Source: Spirochaetia bacterium
Lineage (GTDB): Bacteria > Spirochaetota > Spirochaetia > Treponematales > Breznakiellaceae
Direction of reading: 5' to 3'
Length of the DNA: 14,815 nt
Assembly: GCA_026002045.1 (NCBI GenBank)
Contig: BOAV01000061.1
Location: forward strand, 1 to 14,815
Positions within the stretch are counted from its first letter, which is position 1. Every line of letters starts with the position of its first letter. The position numbers and the translations under genes were made by a program. The notes beneath the pieces are model-generated. The model made no database searches. It saw only the letters and a list, made by a program, of their open reading frames with translations, and was not told where the DNA came from. This document shows positions 7,500-14,267 of this stretch, piece after piece.

Positions 7500-8839
7500 A
7501 ATTCCTATACATGATAATAGCCTGCCTGCTATTGGCAGTAACACTACCCCTTGCCGCTCAGGATGACTCTGCCGCGCAAGACTTGAGTTTTGGTTTTGGT
7601 GAAGACCTTATTTCAGGCGGAAGCGACGGAAGCGGCAGAGGCTTGGCGGTTTCCATAAGCGGCGAGGTAAAGGCCTCTGTATCCGGTTTTGTTGACGATT
7701 TCACAGAGGGCACCGATCACACGCGGCTTGGAAATATTTTTTCCGGGAGACTTATCTTTACCGCCGAAGGCTCCCGCGCCGCGGCGGTCATCAACCTAAA
7801 GCTCGCGCCCGGCCTGGTCTATTATGACGAAAAATCGCCGGTCTACCTTGATGAAGCCTACATAGCAGCCTGGTTTGGCAGGCTCGACATTGAAGGCGGA
7901 CTGCGTAAGCTCACCTGGGGCAAAGCGGACAGCATGGGGCCGCTGGATGTTATTAACCCCCTTGATTATTCAGATTTGTCCGATTTAAGCGATTTGATGA
8001 ACCTCAAAATCGCCCGGCCGCTTATCCATGCTTCGCTGCATCTTGGCCGGTTCTCAAAACTGGAAGGCGTTTTTGTCCCCAACTTCGAGCCAATGCGTTT
8101 TGCAGAAAGCGGACGCTGGGCTCCGGCGCAGTTTGCGTCCTTGAGCCAACTTCCTCCGGGAAGCATTATACGGCCCGATACAACAACCCTTAACTACGCG
8201 CAAGGGGGTTTACGTTTTACCACGACTGTAGGAGGCGCGGCGGACATAGGCCTTCAGTATTACTACGGACGGCTTACAACACCGGCGGTAACCATGACGG
8301 CGGCAATGCCGCCTATGGTCACCTTTGCGTACAATCCCTATCATCAGATCGGCCTTGATTGGGCTATGGTTTTAGCCGGTTTCAATCTCCGTGCGGAAAT
8401 TGCCGCCAACATTACCGGCGACCTTAAGGGCAGCGATGGCGCGGTATACAACCCGTCCCTCGCCTGGTCTCTCGGCTTTGACCGCGACCTTGTGTGGGGC
8501 ATTAATTTGAATCTGCAATGCAACGAAACAATACGCCTCTTTGACAGCGCGGTAGGCGGCGATGCACAAACGGACATCGAGGCGGGAACAGACCTAACGG
8601 CCACCCGTATCACCGCTTCACTCTCAAAAAAGTTACTGCGGGACGAATTGGAAATTAAAGCCTCCGTCATTTGGGAAATAGAGAGCGGCGCGGCTCTTGT
8701 CATGCCCACCCTCACATGGACAAAAGACGCTGTAGCGGTAGAATTATCCGGCGGCGTCTTTGTGGGAGATACTGAGGGACTTTTCGGACAGTTCCACGAC
8801 AACAGTTTCGTGAAGGCGGCGATCACCTACACATTTTGA
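7496..8839 (+). CDS. outer-membrane beta-barrel protein, DUF1302-like, of the exporter operon
   Basis: The protein has 447 residues. ATG 7496 overlaps the previous stop by four bases, so translation is probably coupled. A Sec signal peptide (residues 1 to ~21, ending LPLAAQ) is followed by alternating amphipathic strands and a final ITYTF; the terminal Phe is typical of BAM-inserted barrels. The segment LRKLTWGKADSMGPLDVINPLDYSDL resembles the W-G...INP-D stretch of DUF1302-type outer-membrane proteins, which in other bacteria occur with RND/MMPL exporters; this is similarity by eye only. Inferred role: outer-membrane end point or pore for the exporter's cargo. No terminator is obvious behind it. 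Confidence 0.75.
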   Translation: MKFLYMIIACLLLAVTLPLAAQDDSAAQDLSFGFGEDLISGGSDGSGRGLAVSISGEVKASVSGFVDDFTEGTDHTRLGNIFSGRLIFTAEGSRAAAVINLKLAPGLVYYDEKSPVYLDEAYIAAWFGRLDIEGGLRKLTWGKADSMGPLDVINPLDYSDLSDLSDLMNLKIARPLIHASLHLGRFSKLEGVFVPNFEPMRFAESGRWAPAQFASLSQLPPGSIIRPDTTTLNYAQGGLRFTTTVGGAADIGLQYYYGRLTTPAVTMTAAMPPMVTFAYNPYHQIGLDWAMVLAGFNLRAEIAANITGDLKGSDGAVYNPSLAWSLGFDRDLVWGINLNLQCNETIRLFDSAVGGDAQTDIEAGTDLTATRITASLSKKLLRDELEIKASVIWEIESGAALVMPTLTWTKDAVAVELSGGVFVGDTEGLFGQFHDNSFVKAAITYTF

Positions 8840-8915
8840 AAGCGGCGTATGCACTGGGGTTGTTATTCCATCAAGGCCCATGTTAACTTCTTCTATATTA
8901 ATACGGAGGTGTACT

Positions 8916-9872
8916 ATGGTTTCGGAAGCGTTAAAAGGCAGGTCCCTCTTAACATGGCTGGACTATACGGAAGAGGAAATCCGCTATCTGCTGGATCTGT
9001 CCAAACAGCTCAAGGCAGAGAAAAAACAGGGCGAAACAAATCAGCGTTTTTTGGGAAAGACCATCGCCCTGCTCTTTGAAAAACGCTCCACCCGGACACG
9101 GTGCGCCTTTGAAACCGCCTTTGGGGAGGAGGGGGGACACCCGGTGTTCCTTTCCACTCAGGATATCCAGATGGGCGCCAAGGAATCCATTGAGGACACC
9201 GCCCGGATTCTGGGCCGCATGTTCGACGCCATCCAGTTCCGGGGCTTCAAACAGTCCACCGTGGAGACCCTGGCCAAATATTCGGGGGTGCCGGTCTACA
9301 ACGGCCTGACCGACGACTTCCACCCTACCCAGGCCCTGGCGGATATCCTTACTTTGGAAGAAAATTTCGGCCCTTCAAAGGGAAAAAAGCTCTGTTTTGT
9401 GGGTGACGGCCGTAACAACGTGGCCCGGTCCCTCATCGTGATCTGCGCCAAGCTGGGAATTCACTTTACGGTGATCACCCCCGCGTCCCTTAACCCCGAT
9501 GCCGCCCTGCTGGCGAAATGCGCCCCCCTGGCGGACGCATCGGGGGCCAAAATTACCGTCACCGCCGACACCGCCGGGGTCAAAGGGGCGGACGCCCTCT
9601 ACACCGACGTGTGGGTTTCCATGGGTGAAGAGGCCAAAAAAGAAGAACGCCGCCGGCTCCTCTCCCCCTATCAGGTGAACCAGGCCCTGATGGACAAAAC
9701 CGGCCGCAAGGACAGCATCTTTCTTCATTGTTTACCGGCGGTCAAAGGCGAAGAGGTCACCGCCGATGTGATCGACGGCCCCCAAAGCCGTGCCTGGGAC
9801 GAAGGGGAAAACCGCAAGCACACGATAAAGGCGATTATGGCCGCAACGCTGGGGGTTGCGGCCATAAGTTAA
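8916..9872 (+). CDS. argF: ornithine carbamoyltransferase
   Basis: The protein has 318 residues from ATG 8916, with GGAGGT five bases upstream. It transfers carbamoyl from carbamoyl phosphate to ornithine, making citrulline in arginine synthesis (or runs in reverse in the deiminase pathway); it is cytoplasmic and usually trimeric. All landmark motifs are present: STRTR at 58-62 (carbamoyl phosphate), HPTQ at 136-139, VSMGE with SMG at 235-237 (ornithine loop), and HCLPA at 271-275. Length is normal to slightly short. No arcA or arcC lies nearby, so the anabolic argF assignment is preferred over arcB, but sequence alone does not settle this. The gene appears to be its own unit, 76 bases after the exporter operon. 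TATATT at 8894-8899 could be a -10, without a clear -35. Confidence 0.93.
   Translation: MVSEALKGRSLLTWLDYTEEEIRYLLDLSKQLKAEKKQGETNQRFLGKTIALLFEKRSTRTRCAFETAFGEEGGHPVFLSTQDIQMGAKESIEDTARILGRMFDAIQFRGFKQSTVETLAKYSGVPVYNGLTDDFHPTQALADILTLEENFGPSKGKKLCFVGDGRNNVARSLIVICAKLGIHFTVITPASLNPDAALLAKCAPLADASGAKITVTADTAGVKGADALYTDVWVSMGEEAKKEERRRLLSPYQVNQALMDKTGRKDSIFLHCLPAVKGEEVTADVIDGPQSRAWDEGENRKHTIKAIMAATLGVAAIS
9837..9865. repeat. perfect 11-bp inverted repeat at the 3' end of argF
   Basis: ATGGCCGCAAC (9837-9847) and GTTGCGGCCAT (9855-9865) flank a 7-base spacer inside the last codons of argF, ending four bases before the stop codon. No T-run follows, so it is not a standard terminator; it may stabilise the mRNA 3' end, or the symmetry may be chance in alanine-rich coding sequence. 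Confidence 0.55.
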
Positions 9873-9881
9873 AGCAAATTG

Positions 9882-9917
9882 GGGAGGGCAAAGTCCTCTT
9901 GTGATTTATACCCTCCC
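9882..9917 (+). terminator. possible terminator hairpin after argF
   Basis: GGGAGGG (9882-9888) pairs with CCCTCCC (9911-9917) over a 22-base loop. The tail TCATTATACTT is only weakly T-rich, and the hairpin overlaps the promoter of the next gene, so termination would be partial at best. Confidence 0.35.
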
Positions 9918-9927
9918 TCATTATACT
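9899..9927 (+). promoter_or_regulatory. sigma-70-type promoter of the small secreted protein gene
   Basis: TTGTGA (9899-9904) and TATACT (9922-9927) are 17 bases apart, matching 4/6 and 5/6 of the consensus hexamers. The predicted start near 9934 gives a short leader holding GGAGG at 9950-9954 ahead of ATG 9961. Confidence 0.5.
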
Positions 9928-9960
9928 TAAAAGAACATTGTGATAATTTGGAGGATTGAT

Positions 9961-10383
9961 ATGAAAAAGCTCATTTTTTCTGTAATTATTCTGGCGGCCC
10001 TTTCTGCGCCGCTGTTTGCCCAGAAGATTTCCGATGGCAAAGAATCGGAATATTTTTATGTCAGCGTGCCCATAGAGAAGATCTATTCTTACAGGAAGGG
10101 GTATGTGGTCCAGTACCGGAAAGGGGTCAGCCAAATGGCTCAGGTCTATCTTCCCCAGGAATGGTTTATCGGTGTTGGGGACGCTGCCAAGGGGGAGTTG
10201 ATCTACCAGGGTTCAGGAAAGGCCTGGCCTTCTATGGCCGTTTACTACAAAAGCGGATCATTTAGTCATGTCCGTCTCTATATCCGCAGAAACCAGAGCC
10301 ACGAAACCTGGGGGATTATCTCGATGGGGACTAATATCGACGATCGTTTTGAAAATATCGAGGACTTAAAACTCGAATTTTAA
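9961..10383 (+). CDS. small secreted protein of unknown function
   Basis: The protein has 140 residues from ATG 9961, with GGAGG six bases upstream. A classic Sec signal peptide (KKLIFSVIILAALSAPLFAQ) is followed by ~120 residues rich in Tyr and Lys with alternating beta-strand-like segments, such as YFYVSVPIEKIYSYRKGYVV and FSHVRLYIRR. There are no cysteines and no lipobox, so it is probably a soluble periplasmic or exported beta-rich domain. I do not recognise a family. It has its own promoter and stops nine bases before the DHH phosphoesterase, so the two are very likely co-transcribed, though no functional link is evident. Confidence 0.75.
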   Translation: MKKLIFSVIILAALSAPLFAQKISDGKESEYFYVSVPIEKIYSYRKGYVVQYRKGVSQMAQVYLPQEWFIGVGDAAKGELIYQGSGKAWPSMAVYYKSGSFSHVRLYIRRNQSHETWGIISMGTNIDDRFENIEDLKLEF

Positions 10384-10392
10384 CGGAGATTT

Positions 10393-11376
10393 ATGGCAAA
10401 ACCGGTTCCGGTTCCTGCGGAAATTATCGATTTTATTAAAACAGGCTCAAAATTTCTCGTGGCCGGGCATAAGGAGCCTGATGGGGATTGTGTGGGAAGT
10501 CAGCTTGCCCTTACATCGGCGCTGCGGCGGCTGGGAAAGGAGGCGATTCCCTGTTCGGCGGGGCCATTTAAGCGGACCGAGATTATGCCCTATGCGGCTC
10601 TGTTCATTGCCGCGCCGGGAGAAAAGGAACGGGAGGGGGCACGGGTCATTGTGACGGACTGTTCCGGCCTGCACCGGACAGGTGATCTGGAACCCTGCCT
10701 AAAGGGCCTCCCCCTGGCGCTTATCGACCACCATGCAACGGGGGATCATCTTTCAGAGAAAGGAACCCTGATATTTCTGGATCCCCATGCGCCATCGGTA
10801 ACCTTTATGATCCTGGCCCTTATTGAAGCCCTGGGTCTGACCCCCTCTCCTGAGGAAGCGGACTTTCTGTTCTTCGGCCTCTGCACCGACACGGGCTTTT
10901 TCCGCCATGTGGACAACCGGGGAGCGGAAACCTTTACCTATGCGAGCCGACTGATTCAGGCCGGGGCAAATCCCAAAAAGGCATTCCAGGCAATCAACGG
11001 GGGAAAGTCCCTGAATTCCCGAAAACTCATAGGCCTGGTCCTTTCCCGTGCGGAGGAACACTTTGAGGGCCGCCTGATCCTCAGTTCCGAGGAATACGAA
11101 GAAACCCAGCGGTTTGGCCTTCAGGGCCGGGACTCGGACATGATCTACCAGTTGCTGCAATCCGTGGCAGGGGTGGAGGCGGTTGTGGTTATCCGCCAGG
11201 AAGATCCGGGAAAATGCGCCATAGGGTTCCGCTCACGGGACCATGTTGACGTGTCCGCCATTGCCGCCTCTTTTGGCGGCGGTGGGCACAAAAACGCCGC
11301 AGGGCTTGCGGTTCCGGGAACCATCGCAGAGTGGAAACCGAAAATTCTTGCCGCCTTTGAAAGGGTCTTTAACTAA
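10393..11376 (+). CDS. DHH/DHHA1-family phosphoesterase, NrnA-like (nanoRNase / pAp phosphatase)
   Basis: The protein has 327 residues from ATG 10393, with GGAG four bases upstream. Metal-site motifs are intact: H26...PDGD with D30 and D32 (HKEPDGDCVGS), D87-region VTDCS, the namesake DHH at 112-114, and TDTGFF with the fourth-motif Asp. The C-terminal DHHA1 domain ends in FGGGGHKNAAG (His ~299), which binds the substrate. Length matches NrnA-type enzymes (~310-330). Members are Mn-dependent and degrade 2-5-nt RNAs and/or dephosphorylate 3'-phosphoadenosine 5'-phosphate in the cytoplasm. Some relatives act on cyclic dinucleotide products, but the missing GGDEF/PAS part rules out GdpP. I leave the symbol blank because the exact substrate cannot be read from sequence. 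Confidence 0.88.
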   Translation: MAKPVPVPAEIIDFIKTGSKFLVAGHKEPDGDCVGSQLALTSALRRLGKEAIPCSAGPFKRTEIMPYAALFIAAPGEKEREGARVIVTDCSGLHRTGDLEPCLKGLPLALIDHHATGDHLSEKGTLIFLDPHAPSVTFMILALIEALGLTPSPEEADFLFFGLCTDTGFFRHVDNRGAETFTYASRLIQAGANPKKAFQAINGGKSLNSRKLIGLVLSRAEEHFEGRLILSSEEYEETQRFGLQGRDSDMIYQLLQSVAGVEAVVVIRQEDPGKCAIGFRSRDHVDVSAIAASFGGGGHKNAAGLAVPGTIAEWKPKILAAFERVFN

Positions 11377-11392
11377 TTTTTTACAAATTTCT

Positions 11393-11408
11393 TATGACAT
11401 TTGTCATA
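11393..11408. promoter_or_regulatory. 16-bp palindrome upstream of the sigma-like gene (possible operator)
   Basis: TATGACATTTGTCATA has perfect 7-base arms around TT, in an AT-rich gap 68 bases before ATG 11476. TGTCATATAAA just downstream could be a -10 region (TATAAA, 11407-11412), so a bound protein would cover the promoter. Function is inferred from position and symmetry only. Confidence 0.4.
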
Positions 11409-11475
11409 TAAATCGATCCAAAACTGTATTTTGATGCCCTTATTCCGATATACCACAGAGGAGGAGCATCACATC

Positions 11476-12345
11476 ATGCAGGAACTTTCATCGCTTAACA
11501 ATCTGTTTAAGCAGTATGCAAAGGGCATTCTGGAAAAAAGGGACTTTGAGGGACTTATCTTTAAAATAATCTTAAAGAATTCCCGGTACTTTTATCTTTT
11601 TGAAGGGGATGAGGAAGAGACCATTGACTATTTATGCTGGCTCTATCCGCGTTTGAGTGCGGCTGTAACAAATTACCGGGAAACGGGGGCTTCCTTTTCT
11701 GCCTATATCGCCGCACTGGTCCGTTGTTCCGTCAGGGAATACCTTTCCCGGCAGACGGCTCATCAGATTACCGAATATGCCGCATGGACGGCACAGGCGG
11801 TTGACATGGAGGTCCACGAAAGCGAACCGGAATATCCTGAAAAAAGGCCGGAACCCAAGGTCATCCTGAACCCCCGGCAGGTTTTGATCCTGCTCCTTAA
11901 ATCCTACTATTTTGTTTCCGATGATTTTCTGGACCGGATCGCCCCATCCCTTGGGGTCAAAAAGGAAAAACTCAAAAAAATGATAGATGACCTGCGGGAT
12001 CAGCGGGCCCAACGGGAAGAAGAGATCCGCATCCTCAAGGAACGGATACACTGCCAGTTCTACCGGTGCATTGCCTTTGAAAAAAAACTCAACGCCTTGG
12101 TCCCGGGTTCCATCTATTATGAAAAGATGAAAGGCCGCCTTGAGCGGGGGCGCTTAAGGCTTGCGGCCATGAGGAAACGGCTTGCGGGAATGCGGCTGGA
12201 CGCCACCAATCAGCAAATTGCCGAAGTTCTGGGGATTTCAAAGGGAACAGTCGCCTCGGGGCTCTTCGCCCTGCGGACCCAGCTGAAAATTAAGGAGGGG
12301 GCTGCAGCAGCCAATGCGGCCCAAACAGCCGCCGAATTGAACTGA
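11476..12345 (+). CDS. sigma-factor-like DNA-binding protein (C-terminal sigma-70 region-4-type HTH)
   Basis: The chosen start ATG 11476 gives 289 residues, with GAGGAG at 11461-11466; an in-frame ATG at 11434 has no ribosome site. The first ~100 residues are helical and contain YLCWLYPRLSAAVTNYRETGASFSAYIAALVRCSVREYL, broadly like the region-2 part of a sigma factor. The middle is strongly charged and probably coiled-coil (~165-235). Residues ~242-272 form a helix-turn-helix, NQQIAEVLGISKGTVASGLFALRTQL, typical of region 4. The long spacing between the parts is unlike ECF sigma factors, and no anti-sigma gene is adjacent. It could be a degenerate sigma factor or another HTH regulator; role and targets are unknown. 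It shares direction with, and lies 26 bases before, rlmJ. Confidence 0.65.
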   Translation: MQELSSLNNLFKQYAKGILEKRDFEGLIFKIILKNSRYFYLFEGDEEETIDYLCWLYPRLSAAVTNYRETGASFSAYIAALVRCSVREYLSRQTAHQITEYAAWTAQAVDMEVHESEPEYPEKRPEPKVILNPRQVLILLLKSYYFVSDDFLDRIAPSLGVKKEKLKKMIDDLRDQRAQREEEIRILKERIHCQFYRCIAFEKKLNALVPGSIYYEKMKGRLERGRLRLAAMRKRLAGMRLDATNQQIAEVLGISKGTVASGLFALRTQLKIKEGAAAANAAQTAAELN

Positions 12346-12371
12346 TGGAATAAAAAAAGTATCATGGACAC

Positions 12372-13268
12372 ATGCTCAGTTACCGTCATGGTTTTCACGC
12401 AGGAAATTCCGCGGATGTGCTCAAGCATATTGTCCTGATTTTCTGCCTTGATTACCTGACCCAAAAGGAAAAGCCCTGGTTCTGCATCGACACCCACGCC
12501 GGAGCCGGTTCCTACCCCCTGCTCGAAGGCTTTGCCGCCAAAAACCGCGAGTGGGAAAAGGGAGTGGCCAAACTTTCCGGCATTAAGGGGCGGCAGATAC
12601 CCGCCGCACTGACCCGTTACCTGGAACTCACCGATCCGGAGGGCATATCCTACCCCGGCTCCCCGGAAATTATCCGAAGGCTGCTGCGGAAGGATGACCG
12701 GGCCTGCTGTTTCGAGCTGCATCCGGAAGATTTTGTCGCCCTCAAAACGCTTCTGGGCGGCGACCGGCGTTTCAGTCTCCGCCATGAGGACGGTTTTGCG
12801 GGGCTTAGGGGCCTTCTCCCGCCGCCATCCCGGCGGGGCCTTATCTTTATCGATCCGGTCTACGAAGTAAAGGACGACTATGCCCTGCTGCCCCAGGTGC
12901 TTTCCGATGCGCTTAAACGTTTCTCTACCGGAACCTATATCATCTGGCATCCCCTGCTGCACAGGGACCCCCGTCCAAGGGAAAGCGTCTCCTTTCAGGA
13001 AACTTTGCTGGGCCTGTATGATGGGAGCCGCTTGGGCATTGAGTTATACACTGCTCCCAAAGACAGCCCTCCGGAGAACGCCGGAGGGGAACCTCACCCT
13101 GCGGGTTCGGTGGGAAATTCTCCGCGGGGCATGTACGGCAGCGGCCTCGTCATTTTCAATCCCCCTTGGACTTTAAAAAACGCGCTGGAAGAGACCCTTC
13201 CGTTTCTGGGACTCACCATGGGTATTGGAAAAGACGGCTGGTTTCTTTGCAACCATGAGGCCCCATAA
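12372..13268 (+). CDS. rlmJ: 23S rRNA (adenine-N6)-methyltransferase RlmJ
   Basis: The protein has 298 residues; E. coli RlmJ, which methylates A2030 of 23S rRNA with S-adenosylmethionine, has 280. The start MLSYRHGFHAGNSADVLKH is the family's diagnostic N-terminus. DTHAGAGSY (SAM site) and FIDPVYE at ~159-165 follow; the catalytic Asp161 is kept, but the usual DPPY is DPVY here. GLVIFNPPWTL marks the C-terminal part. Residues ~231-251 (DSPPENAGGEPHPAGSVGNS) are an extra segment between IELYTAP and the MYGSG strand, encoded by palindromic DNA. The upstream ribosome site is weak (only A-rich sequence), and another ATG at 12364 is out of frame. It is probably co-transcribed with the neighbours on both sides. 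Confidence 0.9.
   Translation: MLSYRHGFHAGNSADVLKHIVLIFCLDYLTQKEKPWFCIDTHAGAGSYPLLEGFAAKNREWEKGVAKLSGIKGRQIPAALTRYLELTDPEGISYPGSPEIIRRLLRKDDRACCFELHPEDFVALKTLLGGDRRFSLRHEDGFAGLRGLLPPPSRRGLIFIDPVYEVKDDYALLPQVLSDALKRFSTGTYIIWHPLLHRDPRPRESVSFQETLLGLYDGSRLGIELYTAPKDSPPENAGGEPHPAGSVGNSPRGMYGSGLVIFNPPWTLKNALEETLPFLGLTMGIGKDGWFLCNHEAP
13067..13126. repeat. palindromic in-frame insertion within rlmJ
   Basis: CCCTCCGG (13067-13074) and CCGGAGGG (13081-13088) are perfect 8-base arms around AGAACG. CGGAGAA (13072-13078) can also pair with TTCTCCG (13118-13124), and CACC/GGTG with ACCC/GGGT lie between. The segment corresponds to ~20 residues that RlmJ from other bacteria appears to lack. It looks like a small palindromic element that kept the frame open, similar in principle to palindromic elements inside genes of other bacteria. 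Confidence 0.5.
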
Positions 13269-13287
13269 GGGTCTCAAAAGAAGAGTT

Positions 13288-13968
13288 ATGCGTAACCCGG
13301 AAAGATTTTATGCCATCCCTTCTCCCCTGCCCTTTCAGACCCCCGGCGAGGAGATAGCCAATTCCATTTTGCACGGTCTGGGAGCCCTGGTGGCCATTGC
13401 GGGGTTAACGTTCCTCTTGCTTCGGGCCAATGGGTATCTGGGCGGCTCAGGGGGCGGCCCGCTGGCGCTTGTGTCCTTCAGCCTCTTTGGTGTTTCCCTG
13501 ATCATCATGTTCCTGGCTTCCACCCTGTACCACGCCATCCAGCATGAGGGGGCAAAGCGGGTCTTCCGTATTCTGGACCATTCGGCGATCTATTTTCTTA
13601 TCGCCGGGACCTATACCCCCTTCAGCCTGCTGGGTTTCCGGGGCGCATTGGGCTGGGTCTACTTCGGCATTGAGTGGGGACTGGCGGCAGCGGGAATCGC
13701 CCTCTACGCGGCGAACTGCAAATTCATCAAAAAAGTGGAAATGGTAGTCTATATGCTTATGGGCTGGGCCGTCGTCATCGGGTTCTACCGCCTGTATCGA
13801 AGCATCCCTCTTACCAGCATCATCTTCCTGGCCGCCGGAGGGCTCGCCTATTCCCTGGGCACCATCTGGTACGGCCGCCACAACCGCCGCATGTCCCATG
13901 TGATCTGGCACGCTTTTGTCCTTGCGGGGGCGGTCTGCCATTGGTTTGCGATCTGGAATATGAGCTAA
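13288..13968 (+). CDS. hemolysin III family / PAQR-type membrane protein (TrhA-like)
   Basis: The protein has 226 residues from ATG 13288, which follows AAGAAGAG and starts 19 bases after rlmJ; ATG 13255 and an upstream TTG lie inside rlmJ and have no ribosome site. About seven transmembrane helices are visible. The family's metal-site residues are present: ASTLYHA, LDHSAIYFLIAGTYTPF, and the final HVIWHAFVLAGAVCHW (His-x3-His and a third His). These are the signatures of the hemolysin III / PAQR superfamily (Pfam HlyIII). Bacterial members such as TrhA act in membrane lipid homeostasis; the hemolysin name is historical and does not imply a toxin. Length is typical (210-225). Expression is likely from upstream in the cluster. 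Confidence 0.9.
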   Translation: MRNPERFYAIPSPLPFQTPGEEIANSILHGLGALVAIAGLTFLLLRANGYLGGSGGGPLALVSFSLFGVSLIIMFLASTLYHAIQHEGAKRVFRILDHSAIYFLIAGTYTPFSLLGFRGALGWVYFGIEWGLAAAGIALYAANCKFIKKVEMVVYMLMGWAVVIGFYRLYRSIPLTSIIFLAAGGLAYSLGTIWYGRHNRRMSHVIWHAFVLAGAVCHWFAIWNMS

Positions 13969-14030
13969 GGAAGATGTTAGTCAAAGGTTTTCCGGTTTCC
14001 CAATAGTGCCCTCAAGTCCGGATAGTGTTA

Positions 14031-14049
14031 CCGCTATGCGGCTTTTTTT
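14031..14049 (+). terminator. possible short terminator after the hemolysin III gene
   Basis: CCGC-TAT-GCGG (14031-14041) followed by C and seven T (14043-14049). The stem is only four pairs, so it is weak. It overlaps the last codons of the minus-strand zinc-finger gene, whose Lys-Lys codons supply the T-run. Confidence 0.35.
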
Positions 14050-14267
14050 GCATAATTTACCACAGCGACACCGGTAATCATCCCCTTAATAATATGGTCA
14101 ACGATTTCCTCAAGCCGTGCAGCGACGGTTCCGGTATACCAAATATTTCCACATTCGGTACAAACCGTTGCGGGAACATTCCTGATGACAATAACCGAAT
14201 CATTGACATCCTCTGTATGGGTTACCATCTTTTCTTCCGTTTCCGCCTTACAAATACCACATTTCAT
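14034..14267 (-). CDS. YgiT-type zinc-finger protein, MqsA-like antitoxin lacking the HTH domain
   Basis: The protein has 77 residues from ATG 14267, with AGGGGG about seven bases upstream. Two Cys-x2-Cys knuckles (C3/C6 in MKCGIC, C36/C39 in TVCTECG) match the spacing of the zinc site in MqsA's N-terminal domain. The last part (VAARLEEIVDHIIKGMITG) is one helix, and no helix-turn-helix domain follows, unlike E. coli MqsA (131 residues). The start overlaps the stop of the DUF4258 gene by four bases (ATGA), giving toxin-first order as in mqsRA. DUF4258 and YgiT-type genes are often paired; the antitoxin role is inferred. Without an HTH it may not repress its own promoter. Confidence 0.82.
   Translation of the reverse strand: MKCGICKAETEEKMVTHTEDVNDSVIVIRNVPATVCTECGNIWYTGTVAARLEEIVDHIIKGMITGVAVVNYAKKAA

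Noticed and set aside
8840..8915. Promoter or arginine operator in front of argF
   Set aside because: TATATT could be a -10, but no -35 at suitable spacing and no clear ARG-box-like palindrome could be found.
12210..12962. 250-residue minus-strand open frame
   Set aside because: It is antisense to the sigma-like gene end and the RlmJ gene, both of which have recognisable protein motifs; no domain is seen in this frame.
13447..13941. 164-residue minus-strand open frame
   Set aside because: It is antisense to the hemolysin III family gene; its Asp/Gly/Gln-rich composition mirrors membrane-protein codons.
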